Shown: positions 11,989-24,377 of the stretch, piece after piece | How the letters are laid out: every line of letters begins with the position of its first letter | How positions within the stretch are numbered: position 1 is the first letter of the stretch | Program-made: the position numbers and the translations under genes | Origin: Promerops cafer | Taxonomy: Eukaryota > Chordata > Aves > Passeriformes > Nectariniidae | Assembly (NCBI GenBank): GCA_013398275.1 | Contig: VZSE01009346.1 | Span: 896,855-960,854 of the forward strand | Direction: 5' to 3' | Length of the DNA stretch: 64,000 nt | The notes under the pieces: generated by a model | Seen by the model: the letters and a program-made list of their open reading frames with translations, nothing else | Databases searched by the model: none | What the model was told of the DNA's origin: nothing

Positions 11989-14900
11989 TTAAACTGCCAA
12001 ATAAATATCTTTGTTTTTCATTTTTGTCTTCTGCCACAATGAAAGAGAGATTAAATCTGAATCATATTTTTAAAAAGAGATTGATTCATCAGTAGTCTAG
12101 GTGTTTGCTTTTCTTTATGACACCATTTATTTTAGACTCTTCATTTGACACTGAATCTCTATATCTATTGAACTCTGAGCATTTTGAATTTTTCATAGAG
12201 ACCCAGAAATGTATAATTTCTGTTTGCAAATACTTTTTCCCCCTGCCTTGAATTGTCCTGCCTTTTTGTTTTATTGTTAAAGGAAGGCAGGGGAAGTGAA
12301 AATGCAAATAGAGCTCTGTGCTTTGCAGATGAACACTGTGTCAGGATGTGTCATCAGCAGCGGGGCCCTCAGCTGCTTATTCTTCTTCTGTTTTACTTCA
12401 TACTATTCCCTGACTGTACTGCTTTTCTTCATGGAGCTGTGAGAGAAGTGGATGGAAGGATGAATCTGGGTTTTTTTTAAAGTCTTTCCATCCATCAAGG
12501 GCGTTGTGAAGACACAGCATTGAAAAAATATTGTTTCCTGATGGTACTTCTTTAGTCTTGCTCTTTATTTCTTAATGTGGTCTCAGAAAAAAATTGTTCT
12601 GGTAATTTTTTTTATATTTCCAAACACAATTTCCAAATAGAATGTCTATAGAACCATGAATTGGCACTGTAGGATCTCTCTCTGATACTTTGGCAGCCGA
12701 TGGATTCAATGGCTTGAATCTAACTTCCAAATTAAATAGTAAGCTCTTCTGATCAGAGAACTAGTATCTACATCAGGAGTTAATTGTCCTAGTCACTTTT
12801 TATAGTCAATGTAATCAATATCCTGCCTCTTCAGATGAAAGTAAATCTAAATAAAGTAACATGAGATGCGTACCCAGCAATGTCTCTTTCTCCTTATTGG
12901 GGTGAAGCAAGGTTAGCAAGTTAGCTTACATGAAGGGAGTTAGAATTAAGTGAGGTAAATCCTACCAAATCTGTCAGCTGGTTATTTTTTGTGGTGTTGT
13001 ACATTGGCCTTGCATATTGCACTGCTGGTTCTGACAGAGGCTCCTACGGGTGATTAAATAGAATCCTTGTCCCTTTTGTGCAAACAAATCAGATGAAGGG
13101 AGAAGAAAGAAGAGAAAAGACTATGACTTGTGTCCTGAGAAAAAGTCAGTAAATAATATTCTGCTGTCATTTAGGTAATTAAATGAAACAATTTCCTGTC
13201 CAGAGAAATTATTAATTAATTAGACTTTTGATGTCTTAATTTGATTTGAGACTTGTAGGAAAAATCGATGTAAGTGCATGGAATTTGCAGTGTTGGCAAA
13301 ACTCTGAGGCTTTGCTCACAGTATTCTACAAACATGTAAGCATGTGCTTCCCTCTCAATCACAAGAGCTGTATCAAGGTGAAAGCATTGCCTGCTCTGTA
13401 CTTGGAAGATCCAAGCTGCAGTGGCAGAATTTTGAAATAAGGAGAAAGCTTATGATTAAAAAAAAGCTTTAATGGAGAGGTAATCTTCTTACCATTAATG
13501 ACAAAAGTCCTGCTGAATTAAAGAACGCCCAATTAAAATCAAGCATAATATCAGAAGGATAATACATGTCTTGAGGCACATGGATATGGATAGAGAAATA
13601 ACAAGTGCATCCATACCTTGATATAGAACTGAAGAGAGGTGCTAATATGTTTGCATTTGACACTGTTAACTATCCTTAAGCAATATTTGCAAAAGCTTTT
13701 AAAAAGTGCTTGCATCAGGAGGGAAAATATGATGCCATCTGTTTACCTCACACAAGCACGTTGGTTTGTGCAAACTAGTTATTATGGATATTATAACTGA
13801 CTTGACAAGCCAACACCTGTTTGTTTCTACAAATACCAGTACTGAAGTTTACACACACTCCCACAGACACAGAGGGGCTCTCCGAAAAGTGAACTCATGC
13901 TGAACAAGAGTAAATGAAGACAGCATTAAGTACTGGTCACAGTGTAATCTTCATCTTTCCTTACAGATATAAAAGTGACTCTGTACTCCATCTTCTTAAT
14001 TTAGAATCATTTCAGTATGATTACAATGACTTTCAACTTTTTAGTTATCTTTCATGTTATGCTCATTTCTCATCATCACAGATGTTGCTAAGATGTGCAA
14101 GAGCAGAAATATCATGGTGTAGAAATTGGAGGGTGAACAAGGTAAGAAACTTGATGCTTTGGCTCTAGAGTGCTCTGAGGCCTCTGGCAGCAGGACATCT
14201 AGATGTGAAGCTCCATCAGCTGATTCAAAAATTCATGTTTGTGAAAGAAAACTCACAAAGGAAGTGGCTACATATCTGTCTGGAGTTTGTGAGCTATGTA
14301 TATGTTTTTATACATTTTATTCATTTTAAGATTGCAGCCAGAAAGATGTTCCAAGCCATCAGTAATTTTAAGGGATGAGACCAAGGAAAAGCAAAGCGTC
14401 ACGGAGAAAGCTGATTCCATAGCAAATGATCAAAGAAATGAGGAAAAGGTAACTGCAATACAGTGCCTTTAGTCACATATTTTAAATGCACAGGAATATC
14501 TGAAGATGTGCATGAACTCACAGTAGAGAAAAAAAATCAGAAAACTGAGCTGGGTCCAGCTGGTACAGATCTGGCAGATCTTGTTTGTACTCCCTGTTGT
14601 GTTCCACCAGTTTGGTATCATGTGGTACAGAGCAGAAATAGAAGAAATCAGCTGTGCATAGGAGGGAGAAAAGTTTTAAATTATAGGCAATTCTGCCTCT
14701 TCCCCCTCTATCCCCTTGCTATTTGGTCATGGCTGAGAAAGGTATGCAACCCTTATAAACACATAGTAGTTGGGGGAAGTTGAGGAGAAATGAAACAAAC
14801 AGGGAATGAATCTTTTTGCCTTCCAGAGAGATTAGATTTCATTATGCTGAGAAGTTTCTCCCGTAAGGACTACATTTGTCATCCTGTACAATGAAAACCA

Positions 14901-17900
14901 GATTTTGACAGTTCCATCTGTAAGTAACGTTCCACCATGCAAATGCTGGGCTGGGATTCATTGTGCCACAGCAAACAGGCCTGCATTTCTAGAATGACTT
15001 TCCACTTTGTCTTACTTGCTCACAGGTTTTTTCTATTTCTTTGATAAAGGAAGTTTCTATCCACCATTGTTCAGCAAATAGGATCTCGTCAAGTGCATCA
15101 TCTTCAACTTGATAGAATTGATTCAGGTGCTGAATTATATACCAAGTAATTGGAATGACCTAACAGAGAATGTGCCTGCATTTATAAATAGGATCTGAAC
15201 TCAAATAACATGCAGGAAAGTAATAAACTAATCCCCAGATTTCCTGGTAAAGTCCCATTATCAGCATCCAACACCACCTTGATTAGGTTGCTCTCTGGGC
15301 ATAAAATCTGATTTATTACTTTTCCTTTTAAATAACAAATTATTCTATTTGGCTTAGTCAGGGGTTTGTAACTGAAAGATTTTGGGACCTGTTTTAGAGA
15401 CACTGGGATTGTTGTACTATTCTGTTACTTTTGTGTTGTAGCATAGCATTGTGACATGGGAAAATTGGTAATTTTTTTAAAGGTTAGCTTCCAAGTTTCT
15501 ATTGTCAGACTCTCTTTATACAGAAACTTTTCTCCTGAAACTCCCCATACAATGATCTATTCTTGGCTTTTCACAATACATTTTGATTATTATCAGTTTG
15601 AAATTTTCCTTAGATATTTTCTCAAGTCTATTTTCAAAGTTCAACAGTTTTCCTTCATTATTGCTTTATTACAATAATTCAATATATGAGATTTGAGAAT
15701 AGTTATTGAAAGATATAGAAAGTGATTGTAGGCTAGATGAAAGCTTAAGGACTAAGAAATGACCATACCTCTATATTTTGTTTGTATTCGGCACTTTGCT
15801 TTAGTTGTCTTAGGGAGACCTTTTGGTGCAAAACAGACTGAGATGCATCACTTTAGTGCATGCAAAATAAATGATTAGGGAACTTATCACATGCTTTGGT
15901 GTGGACTACTGTACAACCTACAAATTTTCAAGATACAGTCTGATTTTTTTTTTCTCCTTATTTTTTGGCTGTGCTATAGTTAGATGAAACGCCAGAACAA
16001 TGGACCAGAGCTCTGAGGGTTCTGGAGAGATTTTTGCACTTGTTTGACTTCCATAATTTTCTCACCTCTTTAAGTTTGAACAAGTTCTTGAAATGCTGTC
16101 AGGAAAAAAATTGTCCTTGTCTCTAAGTAAGGTAATCATCTGGCCATGCCACCCCAATCTGTTCTCTGCCAGCCATGGCTGTGAGTGATAATTGCTTTTT
16201 TCTAATCTCCGGCTGCTAAAAATTAAGTGGAGTAAATTTTGTACAGAAAGAGGATCCTTGACAGACATGAGTCCCTAGAGCTCTAGACTATCAGCAAATC
16301 TGCAGTCTGAAACTACAGATAGAGGCCAAACTTAAAATGTTTATATGTATGGTCTAGACAGTCTCAAGGTTGATTTTGAGTTTTATTAATATCTCACTTT
16401 AAAAGTGTATCTGGATTAAGGTTGAATAGTCTTTTTTGAATGGAAGTTACAAAAATATGCAGGGTCAGCTTTTATAATTATGTGGCTGATTCAATGTGAT
16501 TTAAAATTTCATATATTAAAACTTATATATATTATTTATACCAGCAATTCTTTTTTATACGTTCAAAAAGGCTTTCCAAAAATCTTGAACTTCTGAGTGA
16601 CAATATGGAAAAGAAGTCCTAGGTCACTGAGTCACTTTCAAACATTGCAACTTGCTACTGCATTGCCAGTACAGAAATCAACCTGCACTCCTCCTGGAGG
16701 AGTATAAAGCTTGTATATGTGGTGGAACAACAGTGGAGCAACCAGAAGGGTGAACTTATTGGATACCTATAGAGGGATTTCTTTCCTGTGCCTTTTTTCT
16801 TCTAACCCTCTGGTAGTTTTCCCATGCAAACATTCTTAAGATTCCACAAGATTGTTTGCCTTGAAATTTAACCTGATTAATTTTATATTTTTTTTCTCTA
16901 AGAAAATACCCCACTTTTTGTTTCAAAAGTGAAAATAGTGTCTTCCAGTGCTTCATCAGGCAAAAACATTCTGAGGAATAACCTACTAAGACACAGAAAT
17001 GTTTGAATACTGTGCTGCTATACAGGACCTGTCAAAACCCTTAAGTCAGTGATTCTTCCCAGCACCACTCCTGCAGAGGGGCACCTGGAGTCAATTAGTT
17101 AAGATTAAGAGGAAAGAATAGATAGAGGCTCTGCCCTTGCATGGTGGCTGAGAGGTAGAGGGTTTATTTGGCTCCTTTTCCTTGTAGCTGAAAAGAATAG
17201 TGGTTTTTTACATGTGTGACCTGGAACTGTCAAACCACGGTAATTATTTTATTTTTCTGGTCTTGTAGGTTTCTGTTGAGTTTAAGGGTCCTTTGGATGT
17301 GGCTGTAGAAAGCAGTGGAGAGGAGGGTTCTGTGCTAACATTTTGCCACTCAGTTTTGATTTTACCAAATGAGAGAATGCATGCAGCTTAAGACAGATGG
17401 CAGTTCTTGACACATGAAGAATAAAACTAACATTGAAGGGCTTTTGGGGGCTCTGTGTGTGGTCTGTTGAAGTTTATGATGTACAGTATGTTAAGCTTGT
17501 TGCTGTTAGGAGGCTGTATCTCTAGCACTTATAAACTGATGGAAATCTGTGGCCCTGCTAATTTTTGGTCTGCCTAGTAATTTCTGAAATTTTCTAATTG
17601 AAGAACCTTTTCTTTATTATTAAATTTGATTTTTGACAGATTTTGGTTTTTTTTTTTTCCTTTTCATATAGTAGAATAGTTCAGTTCCTCTATCAGTTCT
17701 GCAAATAGTGTAGGGAGAGCCAATGTTAAATAATACTCCTACTTACAGTTTAAATAATCGTAATGTAAAAATTCTACCTGAGAAACCCTTAACATTAAAA
17801 TGTTAATCATACTGATGTTAAAGTTTAGGTGTTCCCTAATTAATGCTGTGAATACTGCTAGGATGAGCAGAATTGTCTTTACTCTGCATAGTTGTGAACT

Positions 17901-19480
17901 TCAAACTGAAATCTATTTCTTTGTCCATCCTGTGTTACCAGATGTTGCAACATTTTGTTTACCAAGGTGTTTAAAACTATGTCTAACAGAAAATGAGATG
18001 GACTGTTCCAAATAGGGTGAAAAGAAAGAACTGAAAAAAGACCTTAACTGATAGGTTGTGCATAAAATGTTGCTTTTACCAAATTATGTAATTTTTTTCA
18101 TGTGTAATGATTTCTTGATAAATCTTCACTTAATGTGGCTGCTTGTGAGATTGTAAAAATGTTTTAAATTTCTTTAAGACATTTTTCTTATTTCTATTGG
18201 AACAACTAGGATTTATGAATTATTTTTAAAAAATCATAATCCTAAAGCATAGTCAAATCATGCTATCTATTTTGAATTAAAAACACTAATTTAGCTCAAC
18301 CCATATTAGCATTAATATAAGATAGTGGTTGAATATGTTAGTCTTCCCCAGTTTATATGTTCAGTTCAGGGATACTTTTATTGTTATAATAATTAAAGTC
18401 ATGTGAGGGATAGATGGAAAAAATCTTAGTGTAGATTTAGATATTAGGATATGCAAAAACCATTAATTACTATATTTTTTTACATAGCATTTGATTAAGA
18501 TTTTTTTTTTCTGGAGTTCATGGTTTCTTTGCATTTTAAAAGTAAGTCTGGCTTCCCAGGTATAAAGTAACTTGTCTATGAGAAAATTATTCTTTTCATT
18601 TTGTTACTTATATTCTATCAGCTTTAATTCCACGCAAATATAATACTATTTTTTGGAAATTATAGTTTCTACAAAATAGTGGATTTCATAAATAAACACT
18701 AATGCTGAATTAAATCCCAAGAAAATATTGAGTTAATTTTAATGAAAGAATATCCTTAAATCTTTCTCAAAAGCAAACAAACAACATTTTTTATTTTAGG
18801 ATTAAATATATATTCCAAAGCCCTTCTTTTGCTCCTAGTGCTGCTGTTTGTTTGAATTGCATCAGCTGTAGAAGCATAATTACCAGTTCTGGAAACAGTT
18901 TTCATGGTAACATGCAGCCAAAGCCTGGAATGGCAAATGGGAGAAGCCAAGGATTGGTAAGAACTCCTGACACATGTCTGCCTCTGCCTTAGTACTGAAT
19001 TATCACAACAAAAAACTTGCTGATGCAAATCATGAGTAGAAGAAATATGAGTGCCTGGGTGCCCTTTTAAAAATGACTGTGAGCCTTTTCATAGTGATAT
19101 AATAATATAAGCAAATAATTGCTAACACCTTAGTTAAACCTGACTATAAGATTTTCAATAAGAGTTAAATCTGTGATTATTAATAATACCACTAGAAGGA
19201 AAGATGAAACTGAGGGCTTTTTTTTCCAAAATTAGTCAAAAGGTGCAGCTATTAATTAATTTCACCAACTCATTCTGGTCCTGAAAATGGAAGCTGAATA
19301 TTTTTTGGAGATGGACTAACAAAAGGGCTGAATCACTGCTTTGAGTAGAGAGCATACCTCAGTCATACCAAATGTCACAGCTACTCATGTAAGTATTTTC
19401 CATGTAGGAACATGGACATACACATAATATTCCTGGGTTAGAAAAGAGAGAAACAGGAAAAATGATACTGAAATTGAAGA
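11989..19480. other. Long unique AT-rich stretch, no gene seen
   Basis: About 7.5 kb without a recognisable gene, RNA or well-preserved transposon. Open frames reach about 106 codons (14463-14783, plus), with no domain, no paired splice sites and no codon pattern that stands out. Scattered A/T homopolymers occur (for example 15946-15955 and 17646-17658). Old, unrecognisable repeats may be present. Confidence 0.6.
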
Positions 19481-19776
19481 TGCCATTGTTTAACCTCAGC
19501 CACTAACCAAACACCACTTTACACCTGGAGGGATGGGGAAGAGAATTGGAGGGGTAAAAGGGAGAAAACTCATGGGTGGAGATAAAGAAATTTTCATGGG
19601 TAAAGCAAAAGGGACCTGTGCGAGCAAAGCAGAGAAAGGAATTCACTCTAGACTTCCCAGGGGTAGGCAGGTGTTCAGCCATCCCCAGGAGAGCAAGAGC
19701 AGGACTCTATCATGGCTAACAGTTACTCGGGAAGACAAATACCATCACTCTAAATATCCTCTTCTTCCTGCTTCAG
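19481..19776 (-). mobile_element. ERVL-like solo LTR, first part, split by a CR1
   Basis: The plus-strand edge reads tgccattgtttaacctcagc, a mutated form of the songbird LTR edge tgtcatggtttaacccc that is better preserved at 22171. It continues with accaaacaccac, gagggatgggga, aaaactcatgggtgg, cagccatccccaggagagca and gaagacaaataccatcactc, all in the order expected for this LTR. The match stops at 19776, where a CR1 begins, and resumes at 20243. Transcriptional sense of the LTR is judged to be minus, by comparison with the copy at 22171. No internal retroviral coding region is present, so this is a solo LTR relic. Confidence 0.8.
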
Positions 19777-20242
19777 CTCAGGAAGGACATTGAGGTGTTG
19801 GAGTGAGTCCAGAGAAATGCAATGAAGCTGGTGAATGGTCTGAAGCACAAGTTTTATTAGGGGCAGCTGAGGGTGTGTTTAGCCTGGAGAGGAGGAGGCT
19901 CAGGGCAGACCTTAGCATAGCCTTCAACTGCATGGAAGGAGGTTGTAGCCAGGTGGAGCTGGGGGCTTCTCCCAGGCAACCAGCCAGAGAGGAAGTGGCC
20001 TCAAGCTGTGCCAGGGGAGGTTCAGGTGTACATCAAGATCAAATTCCTCACAGAAAGTGTGTTTAGACATTGGAATTTACTGCCCAGAGAGGTGGTGGAA
20101 TCACTCTCATTGGGCATTTTTCGGAAAGAATGGATGTAGAACTTAGTGACATAATCTAATTGACATTTTTGGGTTTGCTAATAGGTTGGACTCAATGATC
20201 TGAGGTCTTTTCCAACCTAATTTATTCTGTTATTCTGTGATT
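19777..20242 (+). mobile_element. CR1 retrotransposon tail inserted in an LTR
   Basis: This is a well-preserved CR1 3' segment. It begins ctcaggaaggacattgaggt, the end region of ORF2, followed by gagtccagagaaatgcaatg, agcctggagaggaggaggct, aaggaggttgtagccaggtg, tgccaggggaggttcaggt, actgcccagagaggtggtgg, ggttggactcaatgatctga and ggtcttttccaacctaattt. It closes with three imperfect ATTCTGTG-type octamers. The CR1 sits inside an LTR and is therefore younger than it. The open frame at 19803-20066 lies within this element and is not a gene. Confidence 0.93.
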
Positions 20243-20370
20243 CTTCTCCCAGTTTTCTTGCTAAGCATGATGCCATATGATTTTAAACATTCCTGTGGTC
20301 AAGTGGGTTTAATTGTCCTGTATGTGTCCCCTCCCAACTCCCTGTGCACCCCCAGACTCCTGACAGCAAC
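20243..20370 (-). mobile_element. ERVL-like solo LTR, second part after CR1
   Basis: This resumes the LTR interrupted at 19776. Blocks include cttctcccag, gctaagcatgatgccatatg, cctgtggtcaagtgggttta, and tgtgtcccctcccaactccc followed by tgtgcacccccag. They match the middle of the same LTR family in the right order. The TATA region seen in the 22171 copy (tttatatact) has decayed here to ttttcttgctaa. Similarity fades after about 20370, so the far end of the LTR is lost or unrecognisable. Confidence 0.75.
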
Positions 20371-20767
20371 ATTCGTGTGTATCAGGTCTTCTCCCTCAAT
20401 AGTACTTTCCATAGCCCCAGTCCTGACCTCTCACCCAGGATCCTCGTCCCATTTTTTCATTTCTGCCATGTTATGTTTCTTTACAGATAATGAAGGTAGC
20501 TGTCTGGTTTTGGATTTAAGACAGTGGCATGGCAAATACCTGTCAAATCCTGCACAGAGCTCGGTCTAGAGACATAGGAGAATGAAAATCCATAGAAATT
20601 CTTTGACAGATGCAGCCACAATTGCACACAACTAAGCTACCCAAATCCAGCAGGATCCCAATGATATTCGAGTTTTGTGTGGGGGTTTGTTTCTTTCTTT
20701 TCACTATTTCCCTCACCCTGGTAACAGCTACAAGAAGTAGATGGACCTTCTGACTCTATTTGTAGTA
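20371..20767. other. Unassigned DNA between two transposon relics
   Basis: No gene was recognised. The stretch may contain the decayed remainder of the LTR that ends near 20370, but I could not align it. Confidence 0.5.
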
Positions 20768-20893
20768 GTCTTCAATGCCAGGTTGTATGGGACTTTGAGC
20801 AACCTAGCCTAGTGAAAGGTGTCTCTGTCCATGGCAGGTGGGGCAGAACGAGATCATCTCTAAGGTCCCTTCCTACCCAAACCATTCTATGAC
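20768..20893 (+). mobile_element. CR1 retrotransposon 3' tail fragment
   Basis: About 125 bp of CR1 tail. It contains gccaggttgtatgggacttt, gagcaacctagcctagtgaa, aggtgtctctgtccatggca, ggtggggcagaacgagatca and tctaaggtcccttcctaccc followed by aaaccattctatgac. The terminal octamer is nearly lost. Its 3'-end type differs from the CR1 at 19777 (gtcttttccaacct there, gtcccttcctaccc here), so it is a separate insertion of another CR1 subfamily and not a continuation. Confidence 0.93.
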
Positions 20894-22170
20894 ACATTGT
20901 GAAGTGGTAACTTGTGGTTAAGAAAGATTAAATTAAATCTGATCCACTGCTCTGAGAGTGATGGGAAAGAACATGCAATTTAAGCTTAATAACAAAGCAC
21001 AGTATGGAAGACTGAGACAGTTATTTGCTTTTGGTCAATTTTTCAAGACAAGCTCTTTGATATCAATTGGTCTGAAGCTTTACTTGCACATGTGCACACA
21101 ATTCACTTGACATAGGCATTTGGAGCACAGAACATTTAAGCCTAAATGATTTCAAAGTTCATAATGACCGTGAGCAAGTAAAAATTGGTCTTCACTAGGG
21201 AAATTGAGACAAATTTTTGGTAAACACTGTCATCAGCTCTGTATTTTAGAATAAAGACAGATATCTTTGTGTTGCTAAGATAGCTTTCTTATGCTAATAC
21301 AGTTATCTGAAATATGTTACACAGGAAAAACAAAGAATGTCCATGAAGTCAAAAGCTCAGTGTTATACAACAATACACTTCAAATTATCCCTTTTATCTA
21401 GTTCTATGGGAATAAGATATGAAGCTTCCTCCAATTCAATAACATTTTCCTTTACAGCTATGCTCTGCTATTGGATATATGTGATGCTTTCATTGTTTCA
21501 CAGGGAATGGTTTTCACTAGGCTTAAAATTATATCTTTGTAGAAAGCATTTGAAATTAACATAATGGATGTAGCAAGAAATGCAGATGGATGGGTGGGGT
21601 GAACCTTGGTTTTGAATAAATTACATTGGTAGGCTTTTTGATCTCAGATACCTTTTAATTATGCTGAATTTCTCTGCAAATTTTAGGAGCTTTCAAGATC
21701 CCATCCAGCTGGCTGAAGTGCAAATTCTACTATTAGCCAAAAAAACCCCCAACATGGAAATGGCCCAAGAAATGGGTCTTTTGCCTACTGCTTCTATTTC
21801 AAGGGGTTGTGAATGTTGGCTGGTAACCAGGGCTGTTGCAGAGTTCCAGTGGTAAAACCTGTACCAGAATAGACCCTGCCCACACACAGAAATGTCAGAC
21901 ATATTTAGCTTGTCCATCCTAATTTCTCTTTGTGTTTGAAATCATCTCCTGTAACACACCCGTTGAAGAAGTATATCACCCTTCAGCAAATAGGCTCATT
22001 CCAACAGAATATTCTTTCTCGTTGCACTTGCAGAATGATTTAAGATGAGGATCTTAATGTGTTACGCCTCCCTGAAACCATAACTGTTGTTTCTATCACT
22101 TGAGAACTGGAGCTTATATCAGATCAAAAAAGATGCAACTCTCTTATCTCCAAGCTTTTGCTTGTGCATC
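20894..22170. other. Unique DNA, no gene seen
   Basis: No coding region was recognised. Overlapping open frames near 21661-21917 on both strands are short and lack domains. Confidence 0.6.
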
Positions 22171-22750
22171 TGTCATGGTTTAACCCCAGCTGGCAGCCAA
22201 GTAGCACACAGCTGCTCACTCACTTCCCTTCTGCCCCCATAGTGGGATGGGGAGGACAGTCAGGAAAGAAAAGAAAATAAAACTCAAGTTTAATAATTAT
22301 GGCAAAGTGAAATATAATAATGATAGTACTAGCACTAATAATTTTAATAAAAAGGAGAGAGAAAGGAGACAAAACCCAAGAGAAACAAGTGATGCACACT
22401 ACAATTGCTCACCACCCTTTGATGGAGGCCCAGCCTCCCCCTGAGCAGTGATCATCCCCCTTCAAATTAACTCCCCACAGTTTATATACTGGACATGATG
22501 CATTATAGTATGGAACATCCATTTGGACAGTTTGGGTCCTCTTTCCTGGTCATGATCTCTCCCAGCTCCTTGCGCACCTCCCTGCTAGCAGAGCATGAGA
22601 CACTGAAAACTCCTTGCCTCAGGGCAATTACTACTGAGCAGCAGCCAAAACATCAGTGTGCTATCAATATTATTCTCCCACTGAAACTAAAACACTGCAT
22701 TGTACCAGCTACTAAGAAGAAAATGAACTCTGACCCTGTCAAACATCTTG
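22171..22750 (-). mobile_element. Solo LTR of an ERVL-like endogenous retrovirus
   Basis: The plus-strand edge is tgtcatggtttaaccccagc, an intact edge starting with TG. Further blocks are agtgggatggggaggacagt, a degenerate taataatgatagtac region, caattgctcaccacc, ggacagtttgggtcc and catcagtgtgctatcaatat, then ttgtaccagctactaagaag near the far edge. I read the LTR's sense as minus because that strand has a TATA box (agtatataaa, 22481-22490) and, downstream of it, an ATTAAA signal at 22289-22294. No gag/pol/env sequence lies beside it, so it is a recombined solo LTR. The far boundary is eroded. Open frames inside (for example 22495-22809) are incidental. Confidence 0.88.
22481..22490 (-). promoter_or_regulatory. 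TATA box of the solo LTR
   Basis: Minus-strand AGTATATAAA sits inside the LTR, about 260 bp from its assigned 5' edge at 22750, consistent with a U3 promoter. An ATTAAA polyadenylation-like signal follows about 190 bp downstream on the same strand. Whether the promoter is active cannot be judged from the sequence. Confidence 0.55.
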
Positions 22751-24353
22751 ATGAACTGGGGCTTCTATTGCTGCAGACTGGCTACAGACTGGCTAATAAT
22801 TTCCTTTAAGAAGGTATTCCAGTCTGTTTCTCACAAAGTCTAAAGTTCACTAAAACCTACCAAAACTACTGTGGTTTTTAGAAATAAATTAATTACTCTC
22901 TTAAAATAATTTGTTGACTCCCAGAGGTCTGTTGATTGAAGCCTAATAGCCTCAGGAGTATTTCTGTGATCCTCAGATATTGCTGAAATTAGTCTCTGTA
23001 CCTCAAGACATATTGGTTTTGTTACCTGCCACACTGAAAACACAAGTAAAAAGCAGCCTTTTATCATATGCAAAACGGATTCATGGTCTTATATGTTGAC
23101 TTCTCTTTTCCCCTTTTTTAATGTGCAGTGCAGATGACTTGTAAAGCGTTAGGTGCTAGGTCCTTTGTATTATTTTTTCCTAAGTGCATTACTAGTGCCC
23201 TGTAGATAAGGTCTTTCAGACTGCTGGCTGTATTTTTTTATCTTATGCTCTATATCAGCAGATTTCAGTACAACTCTAGTAGCTGCTGTGAATCTGGGTT
23301 GCATGTACCAGTGAGGGACTGTGATCATTTTAAACTGATAGCAGAGGCATCTTTCGTAAGGAAGCCCTCATTTGGTCTGTAAGATAAATTTCTACTTCCA
23401 ACCAACTTCTGTACTTTTGAGGTTGCTTTTGTGTGTTTTTTTTAATAGATTTTTTTGATGTTTTGTTACAACTAATCTAATTTGTCACAATTTCCTTATT
23501 TGGAAAAAACTTAAGTCTGCAAAATAATACAATCGCATTCAGCTTTCATGCTAACATTTTTCTATGAAATACATCAGAGTAATTTATTCTAGAAAAATTT
23601 GTTTATTAAGCTTTCAAAACTATGAACTGCAGATGAAGTGTAGCAGAGGATAGCATTTTTATTTGTACAAAAAGAGCAGAAAAGTGAGAAGACTGTACAT
23701 TTTATCTTCAATCTAATTACCAAGATAGAAGAATACAATCTTGATTGAATACATGCTGAGTTAAGTCTTTGGAGCAGAAAACTACCTTTGTTTTTGTGTA
23801 TTAGTGCAGCTGTGAGTCCATTCAGTTAATTTTCTCATCTTACCATCAGTAAGTGGAAGACCATGTGATAGATTAATTTCTTTGCTCATAAAGGCATCCA
23901 CCTGATTTGCCTTTTGAAATCAGGAAGCCATACTCATTCCTTAGGCAATTATTTTCCAGTTTTCTGTCTAACAGTTAATACAGCTTTTTTCCAGCATGAA
24001 GGACACTCTTCCCAGCCACCATGTGTGAGAGTGCATGTCTGCACATGTTGTTCTTTAGTGCACGGGAGGAAAGGAAGAGATTTTGAATTTGGCCTAGGAT
24101 TTTGAGCCAGTAAACCTCTCTTCTCTGAAAGATATTTTGAGCTATGAATAGCTAAGTACACTTCAGTGTGTACATTATTAGACTGTTTTCTTCCTTTTTA
24201 AGTCAAGTAGCACTCAGAAAGCTGAAGATACCGAAGGAAAAGAACTTAATTATGTTTTAAACCTATGAAGAAGAGTTAGGAATGGCTTTGATGTTTTGTT
24301 GTGGCTTTAAGTAGGACTGAGTCTAGCATGTGTTTAAACTATTTAAAGTTCTG
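22751..24353. other. Unique AT-rich DNA, no gene seen
   Basis: No gene or repeat family was recognised. A short direct duplication (cagactggcta) lies at about 22775-22796, at the edge of the LTR. Confidence 0.6.
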
Positions 24354-24377
24354 CCCCCACTCCCTCCCCCCACCCCC
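24354..24377 (-). other. Putative G-quadruplex motif
   Basis: On the plus strand, C-runs of 5, 3, 6 and 5 bases occupy 24354-24358, 24362-24364, 24366-24371 and 24373-24377. The minus strand therefore has four G-runs of at least three bases with loops of 1, 1 and 3 bases. That satisfies the usual G3+N1-7 rule with short loops, which favour stability. No promoter or gene is visible next to it. Confidence 0.8.

Noticed and set aside
19803..20066. 87-codon open frame with Cys/Gly/Arg-rich text
   Set aside because: It lies entirely inside a CR1 tail, which is noncoding at this position.
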